Source: Armigeres subalbatus
Taxonomy: Eukaryota; Arthropoda; Insecta; Diptera; Culicidae
Assembly: GCF_024139115.2 (NCBI RefSeq)
Contig: NW_026942720.1
Location: 1-64,000, forward strand
DNA: 64,000 nucleotides
Direction of reading: 5' to 3'
Positions 54,041 to 64,000 of this stretch are shown one piece after another. The notes below the pieces were generated by a model, which saw only the letters and a list, made by a program, of their open reading frames with translations, was not told where the DNA came from and did not search any database. The first letter of the stretch is position 1. Every line of letters starts with the position of its first letter. The position numbers were made by a program, and so were the translations under genes.

Positions 54041-55224
54041 ATGTGATCCAACGGACATCGTGTCTTGGAGCCTTGAATGGTAGCAAAGATTTTAAAGTAC
54101 AAGATAGTCCACTCTTCAATTTTCCATACATGCCACTGGCGAACAACTTTTTACTGGGGGAAGCGCCAACTTATGGCGAAAAGTCGGACTATTACAGTGA
54201 AAAAAATCAAGTCATCCCTGACATTTTAATGTTATTGAAATGTCATTGAATAAAGCACGCTACGGTGTTCTTAGCGGTTGTTTTTTTTTTATTCCCAATT
54301 TTCACTCTTATCTTGTCCGAATAAATATGAACACATCTGAGATATGAGCTAATTAATATTACGTTTATATTAGTTCTTGCTACACGAATTTAGCTAACTC
54401 ATATCATCCATCCAATGCCATGTAAAAAAAAATCAAGGAGAGGTAGTTACAAGAATATTAGTCCTAAACAGACGATGAACTTTGCGATGTATAACATGTT
54501 TATATGTGTATGCAGAAAACACGATGAGCAGTTTATAATCCTTTGTTTCCTGTATTGAATAATTTGTCAATTGTCATCATAGTGTTTGGATTGATAATTT
54601 CGGTTTAAATAATGACGGTCTCATTTGAGTTTGTGGCACAACATGACAAGATGTACACATAAAAAATGATTATTAAAGAGAATGAAACACTAAAATCCCG
54701 ATTCTTATTCCGAACACTTGTGTTCGAACATCACAAATCCAAAATTTTCAATACTTTTTAACAGGGTAAATGAAGATCTCAGTTCAATTCAAGATCCTAT
54801 CAAATTAATGACGTGGTTCAAGTAGGTATTAGCCGTTTAAAAGCAATGTTCTGAAATTCAGTGAGACTTAATATATGCATTAAAAATATGCTTTTGTTTT
54901 GGAGGAAGGAATTAAGACGAGGGATGCTAATGTAGCTCCTCTGGCTGATGGGATTCGTATTTTTTGCTGAAGCACTAAATTAAAAGAGCGATCCGCGACC
55001 GCTGCCTTATTTATCGCTAAAGCACTATCTACAAATGAAAGAGTTTGGCAGCAGAAACAATGTTGAGAAGGAGTGAATTGAACAGATTATTCAAAAATTT
55101 AACACCGAATCCAGCCTGCATGACGTTTATCTACTGAAACCTAATTCGATTTGTTCAGATTGTTATGGAAGCGACGATGCACCTTTACGCAATTCAACGA
55201 TTTAATCAAAATAACGCGTTGCAT
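54041..55224. other. No feature recognised
   Basis: About 1.2 kb of A/T-rich intron with short chance frames only. No terminal repeats or tandem arrays were noticed. Confidence 0.4.
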
Positions 55225-55330
55225 TGATGAAATAGTTCGACCGCCATCCGTTAGAGCGCTGAGGCTGCGTTCGCCTATTTTTGGGTAGAGTGGACTATAT
55301 TGTTAATATATTATATTTGATGGTAGTACA
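55225..55330 (-). repeat. Dispersed repeat, copy 2 (inverse of 26904-27010)
   Basis: Reverse-complemented, this reads TATATTAACAATATAGTCCA and GGATGGCGGTCGAACTATTT, as at 26904-27010, with about 85% agreement by eye. Divergence increases beyond this core. Confidence 0.62.
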
Positions 55331-55560
55331 GTCAGACAGAGACCTTTTTCATCAGTGATAATGATGTGAGTTATCTTCTTTTCGGCAATACTTTTCTGAT
55401 GCGTTCCCTGTGACAATGAGTCGTAGCACGTCGTAGCCACGCTTATATTTAGCTAGCTAGGCATTCATAATAAACAATGTATTCAAGACATGGGTAGGGA
55501 ATTGACTACTGGATTCACTGAGTAGAAGTTTTTTAACCCTTTATAAGGCAGTGGCAGCTA

Positions 55561-55781
55561 TAGGGGAACTGTACCAGTTTTGGCCATGTTCCTAATTTGG
55601 CCAATTTTGCGAATAACTTCAAAAATGAAGTAATTTGGAAGGGTTTTATCAATTCCAACAAGAGATATATCCTCACGATTCAACGCTGTTTTTAACTGAT
55701 CGATTATTTTGGAAAAATATGTATTTTGCAGGGTTGGCCAAAATAGGCACTAAGTTGGCCAAAACCGGTGCACTTCCCCTA
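55561..55781. mobile_element. MITE with TAGGGGAACTGTACC ends
   Basis: 221 bp. Left TAGGGGAACTGTACCAGTTT and right complement TAGGGGAAGTGCACCGGTTT match at most positions, and both continue into TGGCCA. It is nested in the TTAA-flanked element. Confidence 0.75.
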
Positions 55782-56310
55782 TTGCCACCAACGAATTATA
55801 TGTTTTTCTATTTATTAACAAGAGCTCTACTTATTATTTCCCATGTAGTGGCTTTATTTGCTTCCTAGTAACACCCCAGATGAATTTGAGCCATAAAAAA
55901 ATTGAAATGTCAATTTGAGAACAGTTTTTTACGAACAGATCGTAAGTTTCGAGTGGAAGAAGGATTTTCAGTTATAATTCGTTAAAAAAAAACGACAAAG
56001 ATATATTTTTTCCCGTTGGTATTAATTATTTTGAATCTCCTGTGTTAGATTATTACGTGATTAGCGTGAAAAAAGCTTTGCTTCTCTGTATATTTAGTTT
56101 CTGGATTTTGACGAAATTGTGTTTGTGCCTTATGAACAAAAGCGCAATTTTTTCACTTATAATGCGTTTTCCGACTAGGACTCTTCACCAAAAAATGTAA
56201 CGTGCCTTGATTTGACTGGTTTACGTAAAACCTAATTTAAAAAAAAAACTTTTATTTATTTTTGTTGGTGCCTGTTTTCCCGCTTGCCGGACAATGTTTC
56301 TGAACTGTTT

Positions 56311-56705
56311 ACCCGAGCAAAGTATGAAAACATAATGAAAGCATATAGAAAACAAATTTTGATATTGATATCAAATCGAAATCATAATTTGTTTTCAAAT
56401 ATGAATTATCATGACTGATTACATATTTTGATCTCATTTTGCTGTTGATTTCTAAATTGTATGATCTGACATCAAACTGTGTACTTATTTTGTTATCGGA
56501 ACCAATATCAAAATTAGTTTTCGATTTGCTCTCATCGATAGCAGGAATAGTTTTCGATTTGATGTCACAGTAAGATTTTTCTGCTGTAGATTTTGATCTT
56601 TTAACCGTTAAAACGACCAAAAGAATATCAACCTGAGTTATCAAAATTAGGCGATTTCACTACAACAAAATTAGTTATCGATTTGCTCTCAAGCTTTGCT
56701 CGGGT
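56311..56705. mobile_element. TIR element with ACCCGAGCAAAG ends
   Basis: 395 bp. Left ACCCGAGCAAAGTATGA and right TCAAGCTTTGCTCGGGT are complementary. The interior is A/T-rich with repeated TTTTCGATTTG. No duplication was identified. Confidence 0.65.
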
Positions 56706-56811
56706 AGTGTATAACAAACATACATTTGAGTTTAATACCATGTCAACATTGTGTCCTATTTTTGTTTTTGGTAATTTATTGTTTAGATTCGTCTGCCTTA
56801 TAAAGGGTTAA

Positions 56812-58190
56812 CCCTTACCCTTGCCTTATAAAGTGTTAAACGCCTACGTCTACTGGCGCAAACCTTGGAACTGTTGGACATCATCCTCGATAATGCCGTC
56901 ACAGCAGTTGAAACCCTCTTGCACGCATATTTGACATGGCTACCGAAGGTCAGCTTGTCGTCTATGATGACCCCAAGAATCTTCAAACTCAGCATTGAAG
57001 TGATCGCGCCGTCTCCCACTTGAACAATTGCATGTTGTGCCGACTTACGGTTATCGACGATAACCACCTCCGTCTTATGTTGAGCGAGCTCAAGGCCTCT
57101 CATCCAGTCCGCCACAGTGCTGATCGCGTGTTCTGCGGTTAGTTCTACTTCGGGGATTGACTCCCCGTAGACCTCTAGGTAGACGTAGACGATCTTCACA
57201 CCAGGAGGGAACTTTAGTTTCAGAACCCCGTCATACATCAGGTTCGTAGTACCGGGCCCAGGATTGACCCTTTGCGGGACTCCTGCGGTAATGAGAACCC
57301 TTTTCTGACCAGCATCGGTCTCGTATAGCAGCACACGGTTCTGGAAGTAGCTTTCCAAGATCCGGTACAATCCCACCGGCAGGCTAAGCCGGCGTAACGA
57401 GAGCGCGATGGCATCCCATCTTGCGCTATTGAATGCGTTCTTCACGTCCAGTGTCACCAACGCACAGTATCGAACTCCTCGCCAGTGTTGTCCTACAACC
57501 TACACTCAGTGCAAAAAATTCTGCTCTTTGATTTTACTCCATCCAAATGTTATTATAGTCTTTAGTGCAACTAATACGAGGATATTTGAATTTTCTAAAT
57601 GTCATGTCAAACTATTGAAAAAATACACGCCAGAGCGCGCGCGCTGAAAATACACCCCAGTGAAAACACTCCAGTGTATTTCCAGCGCGCGCGCTCCTGT
57701 GCCTCTGGTGTGCATTTTTTCAATAGTTTGACGGGACATTCAGAAAATTCAAATATCCTCGTATTAGTTGCACTACTTAGTAAAGACTATAATATCGTTT
57801 GGATGGAGTAAATCAAAGAGCAGAATTTTTGCACTAATGTAGGACAACACTGCTCCTCGCCTTTTCCGTTGGATCGCTCTCTGCAGTCTTTAGCACTGAG
57901 TTGATAGCGTCCACCGTGGACTTACCCTTCCGAAAACCAAACTAGTTGCTCGACAGGCCATCCGTACCCTCTGCATACGGAGTGAGCCTGTTGAGGATGA
58001 TCCTCTCGAGCATTTTACCCGTCGTGTCGATCAGGCAAATTGGTATGTACGCCGATGGGTCGCCCGGAGGCTTCCCGGCCTTCGGCAGCAGTACCAACTT
58101 CTGCCTTTTCCATCCGTCAGGGAAACGACACTCATCTAGGCATCTCTGCATAGCTAGCCTGACCATGTTCGTATTCGCTATGACCAAAGC
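56812..58190 (-). pseudogene. R1-like LINE reverse transcriptase fragment
   Basis: Upstream piece 58187-57942 reads CLDECRFPDGWKRQKLVLLP and GKMLERIILNRLTPYAEG. Downstream piece 57460-56798 reads MVTLDVKNAFNSARWDAIAL, VLITAGVPQ and LSLKILGVIIDDKLTFGSHV. These are R1-clade RT motifs. The catalytic FADD box is lost (sequence passes from KIV to LEVYGE). A foldback MITE splits it at 57486-57858. Both ends are truncated. Confidence 0.8.
57486..57858. mobile_element. Foldback MITE with CG-rich centre
   Basis: Arms of about 170 bp: TGTTGTCCTACA...GTGCAAAAAATTCTGCTCTT and its complement, continuing through TAATACGAGGATATTTGAA. The centre has two GCGCGCGCGC runs on either side of ACACCCCAGTGAAAACACTC. 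It lies in the R1-like LINE. Confidence 0.8.
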
Positions 58191-59294
58191 GACCGTGTCT
58201 CGTCAAAGCGCACAAGCCCAAGTCCTGATGTCAGGTGGGACACAAAACAGACCTGACACGGCGGCCCTCCGACGAGACAGGAGGTTTGCGCAGGCCCAAT
58301 AAGCCGCCTAGAAAACCAATCATTACGAACAATATAAGAGATAATAAGACTCGATATAATCGGCAAACACCTAGGCGACGAATAAAGGATCACGATTGAA
58401 AGCTTGGAATATGGAACTGCAAGTCACTAGGTTTCGCAGGTTGCGACAGGATGATCTACGATGAATTACATCCCCGCAACTTCGACGTCGTGGCGCTGCA
58501 GGAGATTTGCTGGACAGAACAGAAAGTGTGGAAAAGCGGGCATCGAGCGGCTTTCTACCATAGCTGTGGCACCACCAACGAGCTGGGAACCGGCTTTATA
58601 GTGCTGGGTAAGATGCGCCAACGTGTGATTGGGTGGCAACCAATTAACGCAAGAATGTGCAAGCTAAGGATAAAAAACCGTTTCTTCAACTATAGAATCA
58701 TCAACGTGCACTATCCACACTAAGGGAGACCCGACGACGAGAAAGAAACGTTCTACGCACAGCTGGAGCACACATACGATGGATGCTCACTGAAGGAGTC
58801 AAAATCGTCATCGGCGACATGAACGCACAGGTAGGAAGGGAGGAAATGTATAGACCGGTCATCAGACCGGATAGTCTGCACGGCCAGAGATGCATAAACT
58901 TCGCAGCCTCCCGCGGAATGGTAGTCCGAAGCACCTTCTTTCTCCGCAAAAATATCCACATGGAGATCACCTAACCAAGAAACGGAAACCAAATCGACCA
59001 CTACCTCGTTGCAGTATGCCTGCGCTCGAAACTCTCGACGGTGTACAACACGCGTCGGAGTCGTCCGCTGCGGCTAAACGTTGGGTGGCTACAAGACGGT
59101 AGACTAGCCCAAGACTACGGGCAGCAGCTGGAAGTAGCACTCCCAACGGAAGAGCAGCTAGGCGCAGCGACTCTTGAAGATGGCTGGAGAGATATTCGAT
59201 TCGCCATTGGAAGCACCGTAACCGCTGCACTAGGCACGGTGCCCCCGGATCAGAGAAACGACTGGTATGACGGCGAATGTGAGCAGTTAGTTAA

Positions 59295-59994
59295 CTGCCC
59301 TTCTACGCATAGTTGTCCCATGTTAGTTTTCGTGGATTTTGACTTTCATAGAGCAGTCTATTTTCACGTATACTTTTAGAAAACTCCAACAGATTTCGAA
59401 CTTGGTTCGGAAAATCATTGAAAACGACATCAAGTCTATTTGTCCCATTGCTTAATTTCTACGCATAATTGTCTCGCGGTGATTAAATTCATCATTATGG
59501 CGGATTCTGTTATTTTATGGAGCAACACATATTGAAATAGCATTTTCTGTTTAGATCTTCCAATCATAGCCTGTTCCACTGGTTTAATGGGGGAAATTTG
59601 TACAATACTCATTCTAAGCGACATAATCACTTCAACCACGTGGATGGTTCACTTCCATGGATAAAGCATGTGGAGACATATGTCAATCGCAGTAGTCATT
59701 CACGAAATCATGCACTGAACGGGGCTGATATGCGTAGAAACCACAAACAAGTGCTCTATTTCTCGGCATAACTGTCCCGCCAAACTATTTTCATGATCGT
59801 TGTCGCAAATTCTATTCGTGGGTAAAAAAAAGAATGATTTCAATGGAATTAAGTTTTCTGAATGGTTCTGTGATGTAATATTCTTATATTTCGTTCAGGT
59901 TATACATCACCAATGAAAATTAGGGTTCAATTTCAAATGCCAATTTCTAATTTGTCGTTTTTTGAATTTGGTACAAGCATGCGTAGAACGGCAG
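59295..59994. mobile_element. TTAA-flanked element with CTGCCSTTCTACGCAT ends
   Basis: 700 bp, starts CTGCCCTTCTACGCAT and ends ATGCGTAGAACGGCAG, flanked by TTAA at 59291-59294 and 59995-59998. Removing it restores the LINE frame (EQLV then KEKNTAWARLL). TCTACGCAT-type blocks repeat inside (59458, 59732). No transposase. Confidence 0.85.
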
Positions 59995-60557
59995 TTAAGG
60001 AGAAGAATACAGCATGGGCGAGACTGCTGCAACACCGCACGAGGGCGATACAAACGGGCGAGGAACAGACAAAACTTAATTTTCGAAGGAAAAAGCGCCA
60101 GCAGGAAGATCGAGACCGTGAAGAGACGGAGCAACTGTACCGCGCTAATAACGCACGAAAGTTCTATGAGAAGTTAAACCGTTCACGTGAGGGCCACGTG
60201 CCACAGCCCGATATGTGTAAGGACATAAACGGGAACCTTCTTACAAACGAGCGTGAGGTTATCCAAAGGTGGCGGCAGCACTACGAAGAGCACCTGAATT
60301 ACGATGTTGCAGACAACGGTGGTGGCTTAGTAATGAACTTAGGAGCACGCGCGCAGGACATACGACTTGCGGCTCCGAATCTCCAGGAAATCCAGGAGGA
60401 GTTCGGCCGGCTGAAAACCAACAAAGCTCTTGCCCCTGGAGTCGACCACCTACCAGGAGAGCTGTTCAAATACGGTAGTAAGGCACTGGCTAGGTTAGGG
60501 GGGATAAAGTTCTGCCGCAGCAATGGATGGAAGGTGTCGTGTGTCTCATCTACAAAA

Positions 60558-60955
60558 CCCAGATTAATCCATCTAGCGTTGGTGATGCCTTTCTCGCATT
60601 TAGTTAAGACACCAACCTTATATGGGGTTTATGTGGTCCGATGTACCATTTTCTTCATAACTTTTAAACGCAATGACCGATCGTTATGAAATTCAATAGT
60701 GATCAACAAGGCTTTGTCCCCTGTTGAATGAATCTTGTTGCGAGAAAATCGGTTGAGGATTACTGTACGAAAAGTTGTCTAATGTTTGTGCACACACATA
60801 CACACATACATACACACGGACAGACAGACATGTGCTCAACTCGTCGAGCTGAGTCGATTGGTATATAATACTATGGGTCTCAGAGGCTTCTATAAAAAGT
60901 TCGGTTTTGGAGTGAAATGATATCCTTTCGGTACAACTTAGTTGTACGAGAAAGT
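60558..60955. mobile_element. CAAAA-flanked element with CCCAGATTAATCC start
   Basis: 398 bp, starts CCCAGATTAATCCATCTAGC and ends TTGTACGAGAAAGT, with CAAAA on both sides (60553-60557, 60956-60960). Near the ends, GCCTTTCTCG and CGAGAAAG are complementary. Its 3' half matches the 41483-41606 repeat. An ACACACATA microsatellite lies at about 60790. Removal restores the LINE text (VCPIYKKGDKLDCSN). Confidence 0.78.
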
Positions 60956-62200
60956 CAAAAGGGCGATAAGCTGGATTGTAGCAACTACATTGCTGAACGC
61001 CGCCTACAAGAGACTCTCCTAAACTTTATGCCCCCGATTAACGTCCAAGTGCAAGAGAGTTCGTGGGGCAGTTCCAGGCGGGATTTATGGGTGAACGCTC
61101 TACCACAGATCAAGTGTTCGCCGTACGTCAGGTATTGCAGAAATGCAGAAAAAACACACATCATCTATTTATCGACTTCAAAGCCACATATGATACAATC
61201 GATCGGTATCAGCTATGGCAGCTGATGCACGAAAACGGATTTCCAGATAAAGTGATACGGTTAATCAAAGCGACGATGGATCGGGTGATGTGCGTAGTTC
61301 GAGTTTCAGGGGCACTCTCGAGTCCCTTCGAAACACGCAGAGGGTTACGGCAAGGTGATGGTCTTTCGTGTCTGCTATTCAACATCGTTCTGGAGGGAGT
61401 AATACAAAGGGCAGGGATTGACATGCGTGGTACGATTTTTACGAAGTCCGTCCAGTTATTTGGTTTCACCGACGACATAGGTATTATGGCACGTAACTTT
61501 GAGAGGATGGAGGAAGCCTACATCAGACTGAAAAGTGAAGCTGATTGGACTAGTCAACATGTCAAAGACGAAGTACATAATAGGAAGAGGTTCCAGAGAG
61601 GACAACGTAAGCCACCCACCACGAGTTTGTATTGGTGGTGACGAAATCGAGGTGGTTGAAGAATTCGTGTACTTGGGCTCACTGTTGACCGCCGATAACG
61701 ATACCAGCAGAGAAATTCGGAGACGCATCATTGCAGGAAATCGTACGTACTTTGGACTCCGCAAAACGCTCCAAACGAATAGAGTTCGCCGCCGTACCAA
61801 ACGGACTATCTACAAACCCCTTATTAGACCGGGGTACTCCTCTACGGACACGAAACCTGGACGATGCTCTTGGAGGACCAACGAGCACTGTTTTCTAAAG
61901 TTTTCTAAAGGAAAGTGCTGCGTACCATCTATGGTGGAGTGCAGATGGCGGACGGTACGTGGGCCGGGCACGTAGCCAGAATGTCGGACAGTAATCCGGT
62001 GAAAATGGTTCTCGACAACGATCCGACGGGAACCAGAAGGCGAGGGGCATAGCGGGCAAGGTGGATCGATCAGGTGGAGGACGATTTACGGACCCTCCGC
62101 AGACTGTGTGATTGGCGACGTGCAACCGTGGACCGAGCTGAATGGAGAAGACTTTAATGTATTGCACAGGCCACTCCGGCCTTATTCTAGTAATAAATAA

Positions 62201-62616
62201 ATTGACGCTATTTTTTCCTGCAAATTCCTCAACAACCGCTGTCAGATAACAACCACTTGGAACTGGTGGCGCTCCGCGGCTTCTATAGAACGGAAGTGGG
62301 TAATACCGCCAGAAGTCAATGATCTTCCTAGAATCAGCAGAAGAAGTCAATGTTTACGTTTGCGACTTTCGCCCTTATGAAACAACAATGTCAAAATAAC
62401 GTAATAATATCAAATGGGAGGCAGAGTTCTAGACTGTTTTTTACAGTTTTTTAGCATAGCCTCGAGGATTATTGAGACAGCTTTGACGTTAGCAAAATTT
62501 ATAATCCTTCTTCTTCAATGGATCTACATTTCAACTGGAACTTGGCCTGCTTTTCAATTTAGTATTCTATTAGCATTTCCTCAGTTATTAATTAAAAGCT
62601 TTTCTATGCCCGCCAT
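62201..62616. other. Unassigned intron sequence
   Basis: No gene is seen. A weak hydrophobic 69-codon frame (62414-62623) has no recognisable relatives and is probably chance. Confidence 0.35.
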
Positions 62617-62624
62617 TGCATGAG

Positions 62625-62764
62625 TAGAGATGTCGTGAAATCTCTATTAATCGATTACTCTCGATTCTTGTCGATTAATCGTTTTGAAGTAATCGATTCA
62701 AAATGAATCGATTATCACGATTAATCGATTTATCGAAGTAATCGATTAATTTGCGACATCTCTA
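62625..62764. mobile_element. hAT-like MITE with TAGAGATGTCG ends
   Basis: 140 bp, starts TAGAGATGTCG and ends CGACATCTCTA, flanked by the 8-bp duplication TGCATGAG (62617-62624, 62765-62772). It is filled with ATCGATTA-type repeats. The 8-bp duplication and TAGAG-type end fit the hAT superfamily. Confidence 0.88.
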
Positions 62765-62772
62765 TGCATGAG

Positions 62773-62926
62773 TATGTATCTTGTGTGGCAAGTACAATGG
62801 ATACACTATGCCCAGGGTGTCGAGAATGTTTCCAACCCAAAAACCGGACCGGACCGAGAATCGAACTCGCCATCTCCGGATTGGCAATCCTACGCCTTTG
62901 CTCGCAAGACTACTGGAGACCCCAAA
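62773..62926 (-). mobile_element. tRNA-derived SINE fragment
   Basis: On the minus strand the head reads GGGGTCTCCAGTAGTCTTGC, then CGAGTTCGATTCTCGG (box B) and GGTTGGAAACATTCTCGAC, like the SINE bodies of mosquitoes. Box A is TAGTCTTGCGAGC-like. The 3' part is cut where the hAT-like MITE lies. Family name unknown. Confidence 0.62.
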
Positions 62927-63469
62927 ATTTATTGTTTGTGAATCAAATAACATCAAAGATCCTGATCATTTTAGCGGTTTCAGATAGGATATCATATCTT
63001 ATATCTTATGGCGATAAAATCGTTCTTGATTGCAGTTCATTGGTCTTCTCCCAATTTTCGTGTCTTTAACCGTCGTCCAAATCTCTCCTCCTGGCGATGA
63101 ATCCTCCGACTATTTTAATCTATTTATAATGTTTGGCTGATGCAGACACGACCGAATAATAAGCTGTCACGGAAACCCACATGACCTTGTGAACTTGTCG
63201 ATAAGGGAAGATGTTTGAATGCGCTTAATCAAATGCGAACAGCTTAATCAAATATGAAAATGGGTCATACGAATCGTATTTGTTCTTATGTTTCGGTTGT
63301 AAAAAAAAGAATAAATGTAAACTCACTTTAATGAGAAAATCTTTTTTTTTTTGTATCGTTTTCCTTCTTTTAGGCAGCGCATCGTTCATGGGAAGAACTG
63401 GCGGGCTTGAAGCAAACAGCTGACACAAGTGACCACGACAAACAATGACGAAAAATCAATCGTACTTAC
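62927..63469 (-). other. 5' part of the large disp intron, no element recognised
   Basis: About 540 bp after the donor at 63469. It contains an A/T stretch and a T10 run at about 63343. No gene or clear repeat. Confidence 0.4.
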
Positions 63470-63561
63470 TCTTGTCGAAGACTGTGATAGAGGTCCATTG
63501 CCTTCGTGCTCCTGGCTATTGGAAAGAAAATCATCGTTGCGTTGAGAAACTCGGAGGATTC
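63470..63561 (-). CDS. disp: dispatched, 92-nt exon
   Basis: Acceptor TTTTTCTATAG before 63561 and donor GTAAGTAC from 63469. It reads [30 protein letters not shown], then two bases (GA) of a Glu codon. This is the end of the first extracellular domain. Intron to the upstream exon is 58 nt; downstream intron is 17.2 kb. Confidence 0.9.
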
Positions 63562-63619
63562 CTATAGAAAAATATACTCTCATTATGGCATTTTACATTT
63601 TCATTTGCAAAAAACTTAC

Positions 63620-64000
63620 ATTCAGCTTAATAAAATCCACATCCGTCAAATAATGCAATATATTGTAAACAGCATTGTGCTGTTTGCATTCGTTCGGAAC
63701 CACGCAGGCAGATCGAATACAATCGTTGCTCAGCTTCATATTGTGATAGTACTGGAAGCAATCAAACAGCAATGTTTTAACCATGGCAATGTCCTCCTCG
63801 TTTAGATCGAAGCAGGAGGTTTTGTTCGATAGGAACGTCACGTAGTTCGCCACGGACCACGGCCGGCAGCAGTTGTCCGTGGTGAGTTCTTTCTGACAGA
63901 GATCCGAGTAGTGGTCGGTGCTGACGATACGCTGCTCGAGGTCACACATCGCTAGGAATGCGTTCAATTCGAACAGACTGTCGCTCAGATTGTGCTTCAC
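63620..64000 (-). CDS. disp: dispatched, first-extracellular-domain exon (partial at window edge)
   Basis: Reads [60 protein letters not shown] and [20 protein letters not shown], the cysteine-rich first extracellular domain of Dispatched. Donor AAT|GTAAGT at 63620/63619. The exon continues beyond 64000, so the start codon and first membrane helix are outside the window. Confidence 0.95.

Larger units (their letters stand above)
55537..56807. mobile_element. TTAA-flanked piggyBac-like non-autonomous element
   Basis: Starts CCCTTTATAAGGCA and ends TGCCTTATAAAGGG, flanked by TTAA on both sides (55533-55536, 56808-56811). 1271 bp with no transposase; it contains two smaller TIR elements. CCC...GGG ends and a TTAA target are diagnostic of piggyBac-type transposition. 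A second, partial end (CCCTTACCCTTGCCTTATAA) abuts at 56812. Confidence 0.82.
58410..62158 (+). pseudogene. RTE-type LINE ORF (copy 3)
   Basis: Endonuclease: WNCKSLGFAG, VVALQEICWTEQ, IVIGDMNAQVGREE, and a decayed SDHYLVAV region. Linker: RLAQDYGQQLEVALPTEEQL. RT: HHLFIDFKATYDTIDRYQLW, RRGLRQGDGLSCLLFN and FTDD in place of FADD (both aspartates kept). The C-terminal part is frameshifted and internally deleted near 61960. Part of the RT N-terminus near 60485-60525 is deleted. Inactive. Confidence 0.82.
58193..62200 (+). mobile_element. RTE/JAM1-type LINE (copy 3), with two insertions
   Basis: Begins in a 5' untranslated region (GTCAAAGCGCACAAGCCC, AGACCTGACACGGCGG). The endonuclease starts at about 58410, and the end near 62200 is AATAAATAAATTG. 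It is split by a TTAA element (59295-59994) and a CAAAA-flanked element (60558-60955). Protein text is close to copy 1 and more distant from copy 2, so two RTE subfamilies are present. Confidence 0.85.
46291..63469 (-). other. 17.2-kb transposon-filled intron of disp
   Basis: Donor GTAAGT at 63469 and acceptor CAG at 46291-46293 on the minus strand. Phases on both sides agree, and the protein reads through without a gap (LYHSLRQ then ENLENP). Elements inside are listed separately. Confidence 0.85.

Noticed and set aside
54037..54249. 70-codon ORF MHVIQRTSC... as a gene
   Set aside because: It starts in a decayed LINE fragment and has no recognisable motif, splice context or neighbour support.
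62414..62623. Hydrophobic 69-codon ORF as a membrane peptide
   Set aside because: A/T-rich intron sequence commonly gives hydrophobic chance frames; nothing else supports it.

Overview
The window is eukaryotic and almost certainly comes from a culicine mosquito, most likely Aedes. A tRNA-derived SINE matching the Aedes Feilai type sits at 48931-49216 with an 11-bp target-site duplication. There are three RTE/JAM1-type LINE copies, an errantivirus-like gypsy element, BEL/Pao pieces and many palindromic MITEs. One host gene is recognised: dispatched (disp) on the minus strand, the RND-family exporter of lipid-modified Hedgehog.

Host gene layout (minus strand, read right to left): exons at 63620-64000 (continues past the window edge), 63470-63561, 46013-46290, 45434-45704, 44934-45375 and 42152-43613 (contains the stop). 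The introns are 58 nt, 17.2 kb, 308 nt, 58 nt and 1.3 kb. The 17.2-kb intron (46291-63469) is filled with transposons. All exon phases agree, but the last exon carries two single-base deletions in homopolymer runs. Similar homopolymer indels break several retroelement ORFs, which suggests uncorrected assembly errors.

Region 1-42 kb, downstream of disp, is a deeply nested transposon pile. An old mdg1-like LTR element (leader at 1-420, gag remnant at 22.3-23.2 kb, RT remnant at 34.7-35.55 kb) appears to have received a second mdg1-lineage element (421-21791). That element's gag carries a Mutator-like insertion (2603-4284). Its 3' LTR is cut by a TIR element (8454-10211) and by a young gypsy/errantivirus element with env (10313-21556). 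The errantivirus pol is in turn cut by a TA-flanked Tigger/pogo-like element (14433-18790), which contains an RTE LINE (15353-17533). To the right come a LOA/I-like LINE with an inverted duplication (23.9-26.1 kb), a BEL gag with a PHD finger (26.45-26.9 kb), a putative BEL LTR holding an array of six long hairpins (28.8-29.4 kb), a nearly complete RTE LINE (29618-33071), a 5'-truncated LINE with a poly(A) tail (34.1-34.45 kb) and an I-clade LINE (35.56-41.48 kb) riddled with MITEs.

In the disp intron (46.3-63.5 kb) there are LINE fragments, a Feilai SINE, TA-, TTAA- and 8-bp-TSD MITEs, an R1-like LINE and a third RTE copy. No CRISPR, rRNA or operon structure is present. Most coding stretches are decayed transposon genes, not host genes.
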